Assembly: GCA_963823275.1 (NCBI GenBank)
Contig: CAWGKW010000002.1
Location: 372,001 to 436,000 of the forward strand
Length of the DNA stretch: 64,000 bases
Origin: RHKX01 sp963823275
GTDB lineage: Bacteria > Actinomycetota > Thermoleophilia > Solirubrobacterales > 70-9
Direction of reading: 5' to 3'
The translations under genes were made by a program, and so were the position numbers. Position 1 is the stretch's first letter. Each line of letters begins with the position of its first letter. Below are positions 1-7,971 of this stretch, piece by piece. The notes below the pieces were generated by a model. The model was not told the origin of the DNA. It did no database searches and worked only from the letters and a program-made list of their open reading frames with translations.

Positions 1-845
1 ACCAGGAGAAGCTGGCGACCGCGCTGCAGCGCCTCTCCGAGGAGGACCCCACCTTCCGCGTGGAGAGCGACGAAGAGACCGGCCAGACCGTGATCAACGG
101 GATGGGCGAGTTGCACCTCGAGGTGCTCGTCGACCGGATGATGCGCGAGTTCAGCGTCGAGGCCAGCGTCGGCAAGCCCCAGGTCGCCTACCGCGAGACC
201 ATTCGTGACGAAGCCAAGAAGGTCCAGGGCAAGTTCGTTCGTCAGACCGGTGGCTCAGGCCAGTACGGCGACGTCGTGATCAACATCGAGCCGAATCCCG
301 GCAAGGGCTGGGAGTTCGACAGCAAGATCAAGGGCGGCGCGATTCCGACGGAGTACATCAACTCGGTCGAGAAGGGCATGGTCGAGGCACTCGCCTCGGG
401 CATCAAGGCGGGTTACCCGATGGTCGACGTCAAGGTCGAGTTGATCGACGGCTCCTACCACGATGTCGACTCCTCCGAGATGGCGTTCAAGATCGCCGGC
501 TCGATGGCGGTTCAAGAGGCCGCCAAGCGCGCCAAGCCCGTCCTGTTGGAGCCGGTGATGGAGGTCGAGGTCGTGACGCCCGAGGACTTCCTCGGCGACG
601 TGATCGGCGACCTCTCGCGGCGCCGCGGCAAGCTCGCCGGGCAGGAGCCGCGCGGCAACGCCCTCGTAGTCAGCGCCACGGTGCCGCTGAGCGAGATGTT
701 CGGCTACGTCGGCGATCTGCGCTCGGCGACCCAGGGCCGCGCCTCATACACGATGCAGTTCGCCCGCTACGAAGAGGTGCCGCCGAGCATCGCTCAGGAG
801 ATCGTCGAGCACAAGGCCGGCGACCCGGTCGGAGCCGCATCATGA
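1..845 (+). CDS. fusA: Elongation factor G, C-terminal part (truncated by window edge)
   Basis: EF-G is the GTPase that moves tRNA and mRNA through the ribosome after peptide bond formation. Only the C-terminal ~280 residues are present, open from base 3 without a start. The segment NGMGELHLEVLVDR marks the domain III/IV junction, RETIRDEAKKVQGKFVRQTGG opens domain IV, and the end (GYVGDLRSATQGRASYTMQF) is the conserved domain V region. It stops at TGA 843-845. Its position just upstream of tuf matches the usual rpsL-rpsG-fusA-tuf order, so the 5' part should lie upstream of this window. Confidence 0.97.
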   Translation, partial: QEKLATALQRLSEEDPTFRVESDEETGQTVINGMGELHLEVLVDRMMREFSVEASVGKPQVAYRETIRDEAKKVQGKFVRQTGGSGQYGDVVINIEPNPGKGWEFDSKIKGGAIPTEYINSVEKGMVEALASGIKAGYPMVDVKVELIDGSYHDVDSSEMAFKIAGSMAVQEAAKRAKPVLLEPVMEVEVVTPEDFLGDVIGDLSRRRGKLAGQEPRGNALVVSATVPLSEMFGYVGDLRSATQGRASYTMQFARYEEVPPSIAQEIVEHKAGDPVGAAS

Positions 846-1039
846 GCTTCACCTACTCCATTGAAGCCGTGCAGGCAATGCCATCCGCGCAGGCGGATCG
901 CACGCACAGCCGGTCTTCACTTATATTGGGCCGGTTGGCCGGAACTCCGGTTCACGGCTGCGCCCGACGCCAAGCCTAAACAGCACTCAAGACGTAAACG
1001 ATCGGGACCAGCCCCGAGAGAGGAACACGAGAGAGAACG

Positions 1040-2227
1040 ATGTCCAAGGAGAAGTTCGAGCGCAACAAGCCGCACGTCAACGTCGGCACGATTGGTCACA
1101 TCGACCATGGCAAGACCACGCTGACCGCCGCCATCACGAAGGTCCTCGCCGAAAAGAGCGGTGGGGCAGTGAAAAGCTTCGAGGAGATCGACAACGCGCC
1201 CGAGGAGAAGGAGCGCGGGATCACGATCGCGACCTCGCACGTCGAGTACGAGACCGAAAACCGGCACTACGCCCACGTGGATTGCCCCGGTCACGCCGAC
1301 TACGTGAAGAACATGATCACCGGCGCCGCCCAGATGGACGGTGCGATCCTCGTCGTCTCCGCGGCTGACGGCCCGATGCCGCAGACCCGCGAGCACATCC
1401 TGTTGGCCCATCAGGTCAACGTGCCCTACGTGGTGGTCTTCCTCAACAAGGTCGACATGGTCGATGACCCCGACCTGATCGAGCTCGTCGAGGAGGAGGT
1501 CAAGGACCTCCTCAACGCCTACGACTACCCGGGTGACGACACCCCGATCATCCGCGGTTCCGCCCTCAAGGCGATCGAGGGCGACGAGGAGGCGGTCAAC
1601 TCGATCCTCGAGCTGGCGGCGACGCTCGACAGCTACATTCCCGAGCCCGTTCGCGAGCTCGACAAGCCGTTCCTGATGCCCGTCGAGGACATCTTCTCGA
1701 TCACCGGCCGCGGCACCGTCGCGACGGGCCGTATCGAGCAGGGCATCGTCAACACCGGTGACGAGATCGAGATCGTCGGCATCCACCCGGATATCGCGAA
1801 GACGACCGTGACCGGCGTCGAGATGTTCAACAAGCTGCTCGACGAGGGCCGCGCCGGCGACAACATCGGCGCCCTGTTGCGAGGCACCAAGCGCGAGGAG
1901 ATCGAGCGCGGCCAGGTGCTCTGCAAGCCCGGTTCGATCACTCCGCACACCAAGTTCAAGTCCGAGGTCTACTGCCTGAAGAAGGAGGAGGGTGGCCGTC
2001 ACACGCCGTTCTTCTCGGGCTATCGCCCGCAGTTCTACTTCCGGACGACCGACGTGACCGGCGTCGCCAACCTGCCCGAGGGCGTGGAGATGGTGATGCC
2101 CGGCGACAACGTCGAGATGACGATCGAGCTGATTCAGCCGATCGCGATGGACCAGGGTCTGCGATTCGCCATCCGTGAGGGTGGACGGACCGTCGGCTCC
2201 GGGGTCGTCACAGAGATCATCGAGTAA
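1040..2227 (+). CDS. tuf: Elongation factor Tu
   Basis: EF-Tu delivers aminoacyl-tRNA to the ribosomal A site as a GTP complex. The 395-residue protein is full length. The P-loop GHIDHGKT is at residues 19-26, DCPGH (G3) near 81 and NKVD (G4) near 136, followed by beta-barrel domains 2 and 3 ending VGSGVVTEIIE. The ATG follows a purine-rich GAGAGAGAA stretch. The 194-bp gap after fusA has a TATATT at 922-927 that could be a -10 element, though no convincing -35 pairs with it. The stop codon sits in a threefold 7-bp direct repeat (GAGTAAC-like, about 2222-2242), so extra in-phase stop triplets follow. No second tuf copy is visible. Confidence 0.98.
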   Translation: MSKEKFERNKPHVNVGTIGHIDHGKTTLTAAITKVLAEKSGGAVKSFEEIDNAPEEKERGITIATSHVEYETENRHYAHVDCPGHADYVKNMITGAAQMDGAILVVSAADGPMPQTREHILLAHQVNVPYVVVFLNKVDMVDDPDLIELVEEEVKDLLNAYDYPGDDTPIIRGSALKAIEGDEEAVNSILELAATLDSYIPEPVRELDKPFLMPVEDIFSITGRGTVATGRIEQGIVNTGDEIEIVGIHPDIAKTTVTGVEMFNKLLDEGRAGDNIGALLRGTKREEIERGQVLCKPGSITPHTKFKSEVYCLKKEEGGRHTPFFSGYRPQFYFRTTDVTGVANLPEGVEMVMPGDNVEMTIELIQPIAMDQGLRFAIREGGRTVGSGVVTEIIE

Positions 2228-2280
2228 CGAGTAACGAGTAAGTAGCGCCGGCCCACCGGTCGGCTGCAAGTACATAGACC

Positions 2281-2340
2281 CGGGGCGCCGCCCCCCGTAT
2301 TCGCGACGCACGCGCAGCGAATACGGAAAGCGGCGCCCCG
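2281..2340 (+). terminator. Long two-part hairpin between tuf and rpsJ
   Basis: The arms 2281-2291 and 2330-2340 are perfectly complementary over 11 bp. Inside them 2296-2304 pairs with 2317-2325 over 9 bp (CGTATTCGC with GCGAATACG), leaving a small internal loop and a 12-nt apical loop. No T-run follows, so this is not a canonical intrinsic terminator. It lies 54 bp after tuf and 54 bp before rpsJ, where it could end the tuf transcript, attenuate readthrough into the S10 operon, or stabilise a processed 3' end. Confidence 0.45.
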
Positions 2341-2393
2341 CTCGCGCCCTTACGGCACACAAGACAGACAGAAGGAAGCAAGGAACCAACAAG

Positions 2394-2714
2394 GTGTCAA
2401 CGATCACCGCAAGCAAGATCAGGATTCGGCTGAAGGCGTACGACCACGACGCCATCGACCGAGCCGCCAGCGAGATCGTCGAGACGGCTCAGCGCACCGG
2501 CGCAACCGTTTCCGGCCCCGTTCCCCTGCCCACCTCCAAGAACGTCTACTGCGTGATTCGCTCGCCGTTCAAGGACAAGGACTCGCGCGAGCACTTCGAG
2601 ATCCGCACCCACAAGCGGTTGATCGACATCAACGACCCGACCCCCAAGACCATCGACGAGCTGCAGCGGATCGAGAACCTCCCCGCCGGCGTCGACGTGG
2701 AGATTCGCCTTTAA
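2394..2714 (+). CDS. rpsJ: 30S ribosomal protein S10
   Basis: S10 binds the 3' domain of 16S rRNA in the head of the small subunit and also acts in NusB-dependent antitermination. The 106-residue protein has the family core IRIRLKAYDHDAIDRA near the start and IRTHKRLIDI near residue 72. I chose the GTG at 2394, with AAGGAA about 10 nt upstream; translation then begins MSTITASKIRIRLK, matching the usual N-terminus. It is the first gene of the S10 cluster, 166 bp after tuf. Confidence 0.97.
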   Translation: MSTITASKIRIRLKAYDHDAIDRAASEIVETAQRTGATVSGPVPLPTSKNVYCVIRSPFKDKDSREHFEIRTHKRLIDINDPTPKTIDELQRIENLPAGVDVEIRL

Positions 2715-2724
2715 GGCCCGAGCG

Positions 2725-3342
2725 ATGCCAGCGATCCTCGGAAAAAAGGTCGGCATGACGCAGCTCTTCACCGAAGAGGGCGAGTCCGTGCCCGTGACCG
2801 TGATCGAAGCCGCCCCCAACCGGGTGACCGCGGTCCGCACCGACGAGGCCGACGGCTACTCCGCGGTGCAGCTCGGCTGGGACGAGGTCGCCGAGCGAAA
2901 GCTGACCAAGGGCCGCCTCGGTCACCTCGCGAAGACGGATTCCCCGCCGCTCAAGCACCTCGTCGAGTTCCGCGACTTCGAGGGCGAGGTGGAGCTCGGC
3001 GGCGAGGTCACCGTGGCCGAGTTCGAGCCCGGTCAGAGGGTCAAGGTCTCGGCCGTCTCCATCGGCAAGGGCTTCCAGGGCACGATCAAGCGCCACAACT
3101 TCAGCCGCGGCCCCGTCAGCCACGGCTCCCACAACGTCCGCGCGCCGGGCTCGATCGGTGCCAGTGCCGATCCCGCCCGCGTGTTCAAGGGCCGCAAGAT
3201 GCCGGGCCGGATGGGCGGCGAGCGCGTCACCCAGAAGGGCCTCGAGGTCTTTCGCGTCGACGCCGACAGGCACCTGCTGATGCTCCGCGGCTCGATCCCG
3301 GGCCCCAAGAACGGGACCGTGGAGGTGCGCACCGATGGCTGA
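2725..3342 (+). CDS. rplC: 50S ribosomal protein L3
   Basis: L3 is an early-assembly protein of the large subunit whose loop reaches toward the peptidyl transferase centre. The 205-residue protein begins MPAILGKKVGMTQLF, typical of the family. The central loop SRGPVSHGSHNVRAPGSIG and the segment KMPGRMGGERVTQKG (residues ~153-167) are the rRNA-contacting region, including the Gln that is methylated in some bacteria. It starts 10 bp after rpsJ and overlaps rplD by 8 bp, indicating translational coupling. Confidence 0.97.
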   Translation: MPAILGKKVGMTQLFTEEGESVPVTVIEAAPNRVTAVRTDEADGYSAVQLGWDEVAERKLTKGRLGHLAKTDSPPLKHLVEFRDFEGEVELGGEVTVAEFEPGQRVKVSAVSIGKGFQGTIKRHNFSRGPVSHGSHNVRAPGSIGASADPARVFKGRKMPGRMGGERVTQKGLEVFRVDADRHLLMLRGSIPGPKNGTVEVRTDG

Positions 3343-4060
3343 TCAGCCCGCGAAGTCGCCGCCCGCGAAGTCGCAGCCCGCGAAGTCGTTGAAGGTGAAC
3401 ACCATCGGCAAGACCGCCAAGTCGGCCCTCCCCGAGGCGGTCTTCACCGAGCCCTACAACGAGACGCTCGTCCACGAGGCCGCTCGCGCCGACATGAACG
3501 CCCGTCGCCAGGGCACCCACTCGAGCCTGACCCGAGGCGAGGTCGCGATGACCGGCGCCAAGGCATGGCGCCAGAAGGGCACCGGCCGTGCCCGCGTCGG
3601 CGCGCTCAGCGTTCCCCATCGCCGCGGCGGCGGCAACGCGTTCGCGACCAAGCCTCGCAACTACACCTTCAAGGTCAACCGCAAGGCTCGTCGCAAGGCC
3701 CTGCGCTCGGCCCTCAGCGTGCACGCCGATCGCGACTCGATCGCGGTCCTGCCCGCCGACGCGTTCACCGAGCCCGCCACCAAGAAGGCGGCCGAGGGAC
3801 TGACGACGTGGGGCGGCAGGCTGCCGGCCCTGGTCGTGATCACCGGCGAGGAGGAGGCGGCGGCGAAGAGCTACCGCAACATCCCTCGCGTTTCGGTCGT
3901 CACCGCCCACGGCGTCGGCGTCGCCGAGATCATCGGCCACCGGTCGTTGATCGCCTCCGAGGGCGCCATCGAGGTCCTCGCCGCCCGCGTCGCCGACGTC
4001 GAGCGTGGAGCCAACGGTGACGGCTCCGAAGAGGCCTCCCCCGAGGGGAGCGACGACTGA
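3335..4060 (+). CDS. rplD: 50S ribosomal protein L4
   Basis: L4 lines the polypeptide exit tunnel and in some bacteria represses its own operon. The 241-residue protein is longer than the usual ~205. The N-terminus carries three copies of a PAKS-type repeat (residues ~4-18) and the C-terminus an acidic Ser/Glu/Gly tail. The core includes RQGTHSSLTRGEV and the tunnel loop KAWRQKGTGRARVGALSVPHR (residues ~74-94). The ATG at 3335 lies inside the end of rplC; the TGA shares its A with the rplW start. Confidence 0.96.
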   Translation: MADQPAKSPPAKSQPAKSLKVNTIGKTAKSALPEAVFTEPYNETLVHEAARADMNARRQGTHSSLTRGEVAMTGAKAWRQKGTGRARVGALSVPHRRGGGNAFATKPRNYTFKVNRKARRKALRSALSVHADRDSIAVLPADAFTEPATKKAAEGLTTWGGRLPALVVITGEEEAAAKSYRNIPRVSVVTAHGVGVAEIIGHRSLIASEGAIEVLAARVADVERGANGDGSEEASPEGSDD

Positions 4061-4350
4061 TGGATCCGCGGCAGGTCATCGTCGAGCCGGTCGTCTCCGA
4101 GAAGAGCTACGCGCTGATGGCGGAGGGCAAGTACACCTTTCGCGTCAACGATCGGGCCCACAAGACCCAGATCTCCCACGCCGTCTCCGAGATCTTCGGC
4201 GTCAAGGTCGTCGCGGTCAGGACGTCGCGCGTCCGGTCGAAGCCGAAGCGCCGCGGTCTGCACAGCGGCAAGACCCGTGCCTGGAAGAAGGCCATCGTCG
4301 AGCTTGCGCCCGGCGACCAGATCGAGCTGTTCGAGGGTGCGGCGGAGTAG
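4060..4350 (+). CDS. rplW: 50S ribosomal protein L23
   Basis: L23 surrounds the exit tunnel and is the docking site for trigger factor and SRP. The 96-residue protein starts MDPRQVIVEPVVSEKSY, the standard family opening, and contains FRVNDRAHKTQISHAVSEIF and the basic loop SKPKRRGLHSGKTRAWKKA, which contacts 23S rRNA. The ATG overlaps the rplD stop by one base (TGATG), so translation is probably coupled. Confidence 0.96.
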   Translation: MDPRQVIVEPVVSEKSYALMAEGKYTFRVNDRAHKTQISHAVSEIFGVKVVAVRTSRVRSKPKRRGLHSGKTRAWKKAIVELAPGDQIELFEGAAE

Positions 4351-4377
4351 CCGCCAGAAGGATTACTGAGTTCACCT

Positions 4378-5226
4378 ATGCCGATTCGCAAGACAAAGCC
4401 AACCAGCCCGGGTCGCCGCTTCGCGACCTATCAGGACCGCTCCGAGGTCACGACCTCGAAGCCGAACAAGAAGCTGACCAAGGGCAAGAAGAGCACCGGA
4501 GGCCGAAACTCCTACGGTCGCGTCACCGCCCGCCATCGCGGCGGTGGGGCGAAGCGCAAGTACCGGCAGATCGACTTCAAGCGAACGAAGGACGGCGTTC
4601 CGGCGAAGGTCGCGACGATCGAGTACGACCCCAACCGCACCACCTACATCGCCCTCCTTCACTACGCCGACGGCGCGAAGGCCTACATCCTCGCCCCGGC
4701 GGGCGTCCAGGTCGGCGACATGGTCTCCTCGGGTCCCGGGTCCGACATCCGCTCAGGCAACGCCCTCGAGCTCGGCCAGATCCCGACCGGCACCGTCGTC
4801 CACAACGTCGAGCTGAAGCCGGGCCAGGGCGGGCGCATGGGTCGCGCCGCCGGCACCGCGATTCAGGTCGTCGCCAAGGAGGGCGACATGATCACGCTGC
4901 GTCTGCCCTCCTCGGAGATGCGCATGGTCCGCGCCGAGTGCCGGGCGACGATCGGAAACCTCTCCAACGCTGAGCACCAGAACGTCACGGTCGGCAAGGC
5001 CGGGCGCAGCCGCCACAAGGGCAAGCGCCCGCAGAGTCGCGGCATCGCGATGAACCCGGTCGACCATCCGCACGGCGGCGGCGAGGCCCACAAGGGTCCC
5101 GGGGGCCACCCCAAGACGCCTTGGGGCAAGCCGACGCTGGGCTACCGGACCCGGAAGAAGAACAAGCAGTCGAGCGTGATGATCGTCCGTGGTCGCAAGC
5201 GCGGCAAGAAGAAGGGTGGTCGCTGA
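4378..5226 (+). CDS. rplB: 50S ribosomal protein L2
   Basis: L2 is a large-subunit core protein needed for subunit association and peptidyl transferase function. The 282-residue length is normal (~275-280). The conserved C-terminal segment MNPVDHPHGGGEAHKG (residues ~222-237) holds the His close to the catalytic centre. The N-terminal half has RNSYGRVTARHRGGGAKRKYR. A 27-bp gap with AGAAGGA-like purines precedes the ATG. The stop overlaps the rpsS start by one base. Confidence 0.97.
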   Translation: MPIRKTKPTSPGRRFATYQDRSEVTTSKPNKKLTKGKKSTGGRNSYGRVTARHRGGGAKRKYRQIDFKRTKDGVPAKVATIEYDPNRTTYIALLHYADGAKAYILAPAGVQVGDMVSSGPGSDIRSGNALELGQIPTGTVVHNVELKPGQGGRMGRAAGTAIQVVAKEGDMITLRLPSSEMRMVRAECRATIGNLSNAEHQNVTVGKAGRSRHKGKRPQSRGIAMNPVDHPHGGGEAHKGPGGHPKTPWGKPTLGYRTRKKNKQSSVMIVRGRKRGKKKGGR

Positions 5227-5504
5227 TGGGACGTTCAACCAAGAAGGGCCCCTACATCGAGGAGCGCCTGCTGGCGCGCATCGAGGCGATGAACACCTCG
5301 GGCACCAAGCAGATGGTCAAGACCTGGTCGCGTCGTTCGACGGTCTTCCCCGAGATGGTCGGTCACACGATCGCCGTCCACGACGGCCGCAAGCACGTGC
5401 CCGTGTTCGTCTCCGAGTCGATGGTCGGCCACAAGCTCGGCGAGTTCGCCCCGACCCGCACCTTCCGTGCCCACTCCGGCGCCAAGAAGGGCGAGGACCG
5501 CTGA
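5226..5504 (+). CDS. rpsS: 30S ribosomal protein S19
   Basis: S19 sits in the 30S head and touches the A-site finger of 23S rRNA. The start was set at the ATG overlapping the rplB stop (TGATG), giving a 92-residue protein beginning MGRSTKKGPYIEERLL, the canonical N-terminus; the frame stays open further upstream inside rplB, but that extension is not S19-like. The core MVGHTIAVHDGRKHVPVFVSESMVGHKLGEF is split over residues ~40-72. It overlaps rplV by one base. Confidence 0.97.
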   Translation: MGRSTKKGPYIEERLLARIEAMNTSGTKQMVKTWSRRSTVFPEMVGHTIAVHDGRKHVPVFVSESMVGHKLGEFAPTRTFRAHSGAKKGEDR

Positions 5505-5890
5505 TGGCCGCTCCGACCCGGGATAAGACCACCGCCGAGGACGTGCAGCTCGTGCACGCCAAGGCGCGCTACGTGCGTACCGCTCCCCGCAAGGTGAGGC
5601 TCGTCGCCGATCAGATTCGCGGCCTCGAGGTCGAGCGGGCGATCGCCCTGCTCACCTTCTCCCCGCGTGGCGCCTCGGTGCCGGTGCTGAAGCTGGTTCG
5701 CTCGGCCGCCGCGAACGCCGAGAACAACTACGACCTCGATCCCGAGGAGCTTCAGATCACGAGCATCTCCGTCGACGAGGGACCGACGATGCGCCGCTAC
5801 CGTCCCCGCGCCCGTGGCCGCGCCACCCGGATCGAGAAGCGCAGCAGCCACATCAACATCACCCTTACCCCGATCCCCGACGTCGACTGA
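5504..5890 (+). CDS. rplV: 50S ribosomal protein L22
   Basis: L22 contributes a long beta-hairpin to the nascent-chain tunnel, where macrolide-resistance mutations map. Starting at the ATG that overlaps the rpsS stop gives 128 residues. Family markers are ARYVRTAPRKVRLVADQIRG (residues ~17-36), ALLTFSPRGASVPVLKLV, and the tunnel hairpin ISVDEGPTMRRYRPRARGRA. The first ~12 residues (MAAPTRDKTTAE) are a short lineage-specific extension. Confidence 0.96.
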   Translation: MAAPTRDKTTAEDVQLVHAKARYVRTAPRKVRLVADQIRGLEVERAIALLTFSPRGASVPVLKLVRSAAANAENNYDLDPEELQITSISVDEGPTMRRYRPRARGRATRIEKRSSHINITLTPIPDVD

Positions 5891-5909
5891 CAGGAACCAG
5901 GATTTAGTT

Positions 5910-6680
5910 ATGGGACAGAAGATCAACCCCGAGGGCTTTCGCGTCGGCTACATCCATGATTGGAAGTCGAACTGGTTCGACGAGCGCAACTTCGCCGACG
6001 CGCTGGTCGAGGACGTCAACATCCGCGGCCACATCGAGGCCAAGCTCGCCCACGCCGGGCTCTCCGACATCGAGATCCGCAAGCAGCGCGGCGAGGTCAC
6101 AGTCGACATCCACACGGCCCGCCCGGGCATCGTGATCGGCAAGTCCGGCTCCGAGGTCGACGCGCTGCGCCGCGAGCTTCACGCGATCACGGGCAAGCCC
6201 GTCCGCGTCAACATCCGTGAGATCAAGCGCCCCGAGCTAGACGCGACGCTGGTCGCTCAGTCGATCGCCGAGCAGCTGGAGGGCCGCGTCGCCTTCCGTC
6301 GCGCCATGAAGCGCGCCCTGACCTCAGCCATGCGCTCCGGCGCCAAGGGCGTAAAGGTCCAGGTCTCCGGTCGCCTCGGCGGCTCGGAGATGGCGAGGAC
6401 CGAGGGCTACTCCGACGGCCGCGTCCCGCTGCACACCCTGCGCGCCGACATCGACTACGGCTTCGTCGAGGCAAAGACGACGACCGGCCGGATCGGCGTC
6501 AAGTGCTGGATCAACAAGGGCGAGATCATGCCCGAGGGCTACGGCCCCGGCGAGAACGAGGAGCTGGGCGGCCGCGGCCGCAGGCCGAACGAGCGCACGC
6601 TGCGCCGGCCCGGTTCCGAGGGCGGCCCCGGCGGCCAGGGAGGTCGCCAGGGCGGCGGTCGCCAGGGAGGTCGCAACTAG
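5910..6680 (+). CDS. rpsC: 30S ribosomal protein S3
   Basis: S3 forms part of the mRNA entry channel. The 256-residue protein begins MGQKINPEGFRVGYIHDW; upstream in-frame codons belong to rplV. The KH domain holds GIVIGKSGSEVDALRREL (residues ~73-90), and the C-terminal domain contains SGRLGGSEMARTEGYSDGRVPLHTLRAD. Beyond residue ~215 is a Gly/Arg/Gln-rich tail with GGRQGG-type repeats, longer than in E. coli (233 residues). It is followed without a gap by rplP. Confidence 0.97.
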   Translation: MGQKINPEGFRVGYIHDWKSNWFDERNFADALVEDVNIRGHIEAKLAHAGLSDIEIRKQRGEVTVDIHTARPGIVIGKSGSEVDALRRELHAITGKPVRVNIREIKRPELDATLVAQSIAEQLEGRVAFRRAMKRALTSAMRSGAKGVKVQVSGRLGGSEMARTEGYSDGRVPLHTLRADIDYGFVEAKTTTGRIGVKCWINKGEIMPEGYGPGENEELGGRGRRPNERTLRRPGSEGGPGGQGGRQGGGRQGGRN

Positions 6681-7097
6681 ATGCTCAGTCCGAAGCGGGT
6701 CAAGCACCGCAAGCAACATCGAGGCCGGATGCGCGGCTTCTCCAAGGGCGGCACCCAGGTGACCTTCGGCGAGTACGGCCTGAAGTCGCTGGATCGCGCC
6801 TGGGTGACCAATCGCCAGATCGAGGCGGCTCGCGTCGCGATGACCCGCAAGATCAAGCGTGGCGGCAAGGTCTGGATCACGATCTTTCCGGACAAGCCCT
6901 ACACGAAGAAGCCGGCCGAGACCCGGATGGGCAAGGGCAAGGGCAACCCCGAGGGCTGGGTCGCCGTCGTCAAGCCCGGACGGGTGATGTTCGAGCTCTC
7001 CGGCGTGCCGGAGGAGCTGGCGCGGGAGGCGATGGAACTCGCCGGAACGAAGCTGCCCGTCAAGACCAAGTTCGTCAAGAAGGGTCATCATCAATGA
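6681..7097 (+). CDS. rplP: 50S ribosomal protein L16
   Basis: L16 helps position A-site tRNA near the peptidyl transferase centre. The 138-residue protein starts MLSPKRVKHRKQHRGRMRG, the standard N-terminus, and contains RQIEAARVAMTRKIKRGGKVWI and ETRMGKGKGNPEGWVA (residues ~80-96), the conserved loop with an Arg that is hydroxylated in some bacteria. The start ATG directly follows the rpsC stop, and the end overlaps rpmC by ATGA. Confidence 0.97.
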   Translation: MLSPKRVKHRKQHRGRMRGFSKGGTQVTFGEYGLKSLDRAWVTNRQIEAARVAMTRKIKRGGKVWITIFPDKPYTKKPAETRMGKGKGNPEGWVAVVKPGRVMFELSGVPEELAREAMELAGTKLPVKTKFVKKGHHQ

Positions 7098-7303
7098 AGG
7101 GCTCGGAGGTTCACCAGATGGGAGACCCCGAGCTCGTCGAGGCGCTCAAGGAAGCGCGTCGCGAGTCTTTCAACCTGCGTCTGCGCAATGCAACCGGAGA
7201 GCTGGAGAACAGCTCCCGCCTGGGCCACGCCCGACGTGACCTGGCCCGGCTGCTGACCGTTGCGCGCCAGCGCGGTATCGACCTCGAGAAGGAACTGAAG
7301 TAG
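7094..7303 (+). CDS. rpmC: 50S ribosomal protein L29
   Basis: L29 is a two-helix protein at the tunnel exit next to L23. The 69-residue product begins MKGSEVHQMGDPELVEALKEARRESFNLRLRNATGEL (two segments), with the family signature FNLRLRNATGELEN and RLGHARRDLARLLTVARQR. Its ATG overlaps the rplP stop (ATGA). The internal Met nine residues in could also be used and would give a more typical length. Confidence 0.95.
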   Translation: MKGSEVHQMGDPELVEALKEARRESFNLRLRNATGELENSSRLGHARRDLARLLTVARQRGIDLEKELK

Positions 7304-7305
7304 AG

Positions 7306-7962
7306 ATGGCTGAAGAAGAGAACGAGAAGACCGAGAAAACCGAAGAGGCCGACGTGACCGAGGAGACTCCCGAGACTCCCGTTGAGGAGCCCGTTGCCGA
7401 GGAAGCTCCCGCCGAGGAGCCCGCTGCCGAGGAAGCTCCCGCCCAGGAGGCCCCGGCGCCTGCTCCCGCAGCCTCGAAGGCCTCCGAGCCCGAGCCGGTG
7501 GCTCATCCGAAGGAGATCCGCCGCGGCAAGCGCTCCGCTCACCAGGGCGAGGCCGGGCCCGCGCTGACGACCGAGGAACGCATCGAGCGCCGGATCTCTG
7601 AGCGCAAGCAAAAGGCCGCCGAGCGCAGCCGCTACCGCAAGGGCCGGGGCGCCGTCAGGGCCAAGGCCGCCGGCAAGGGTTCCGGAACCGGAACCGAGCC
7701 CGCATCGCCTGAGCCGGGCAACCCGAAGACGCGCCAGGGCATCGTCGTCTCCGACAAGATGGACAAGACGATCACGGTCAAGGTCGAGAGCGCCCGTCGC
7801 CATCCCGCCTACGAGAAGGTGATCCGGAGCTCGAAGATGTACCACGCCCACGACGAGCGCAACGAGGCCGGCCCCGGCGACACCGTTCGCCTGGTGGAGA
7901 CCCGACCGATGTCGAAGACCAAGCATTGGCGCCTGACCGAGATCCTCGAGAAGGCCGAGTAG
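7306..7962 (+). CDS. rpsQ: 30S ribosomal protein S17 with a 142-residue N-terminal extension
   Basis: S17 is a primary 16S rRNA-binding protein with an OB fold, normally 80-90 residues. Here the S17 fold is residues ~143-218 (RQGIVVSDKMDKTITVKVES, then KMYHAHDERNEAGPGDTVRL). Residues 1-60 are Glu/Pro/Ala-rich, with EEPVAEEAPAEEP-like repeats; residues ~61-140 are basic (Arg/Lys/Ala), including EERIERRISERKQKAAERSRY. The ATG at 7306 follows rpmC by 2 bp. No stop or frame break interrupts the frame, and an internal start near residue 140 lacks a good candidate. The extension should be disordered and surface exposed; its role is unknown. Confidence 0.93.
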   Translation: MAEEENEKTEKTEEADVTEETPETPVEEPVAEEAPAEEPAAEEAPAQEAPAPAPAASKASEPEPVAHPKEIRRGKRSAHQGEAGPALTTEERIERRISERKQKAAERSRYRKGRGAVRAKAAGKGSGTGTEPASPEPGNPKTRQGIVVSDKMDKTITVKVESARRHPAYEKVIRSSKMYHAHDERNEAGPGDTVRLVETRPMSKTKHWRLTEILEKAE

Positions 7963-7971
7963 GAGCCACCG

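Noticed and set aside
846..1039. Small gene between fusA and tuf
   Set aside because: The open frame there runs into tuf out of phase and has no ribosome site; the gap looks like a promoter/leader region.
917..2455. Long minus-strand open frame antisense to tuf (about 510 codons)
   Set aside because: It is a GC-driven shadow of the highly expressed tuf gene: composition is Asp/Val/Leu/Arg-repetitive and no motif or ribosome site supports it.
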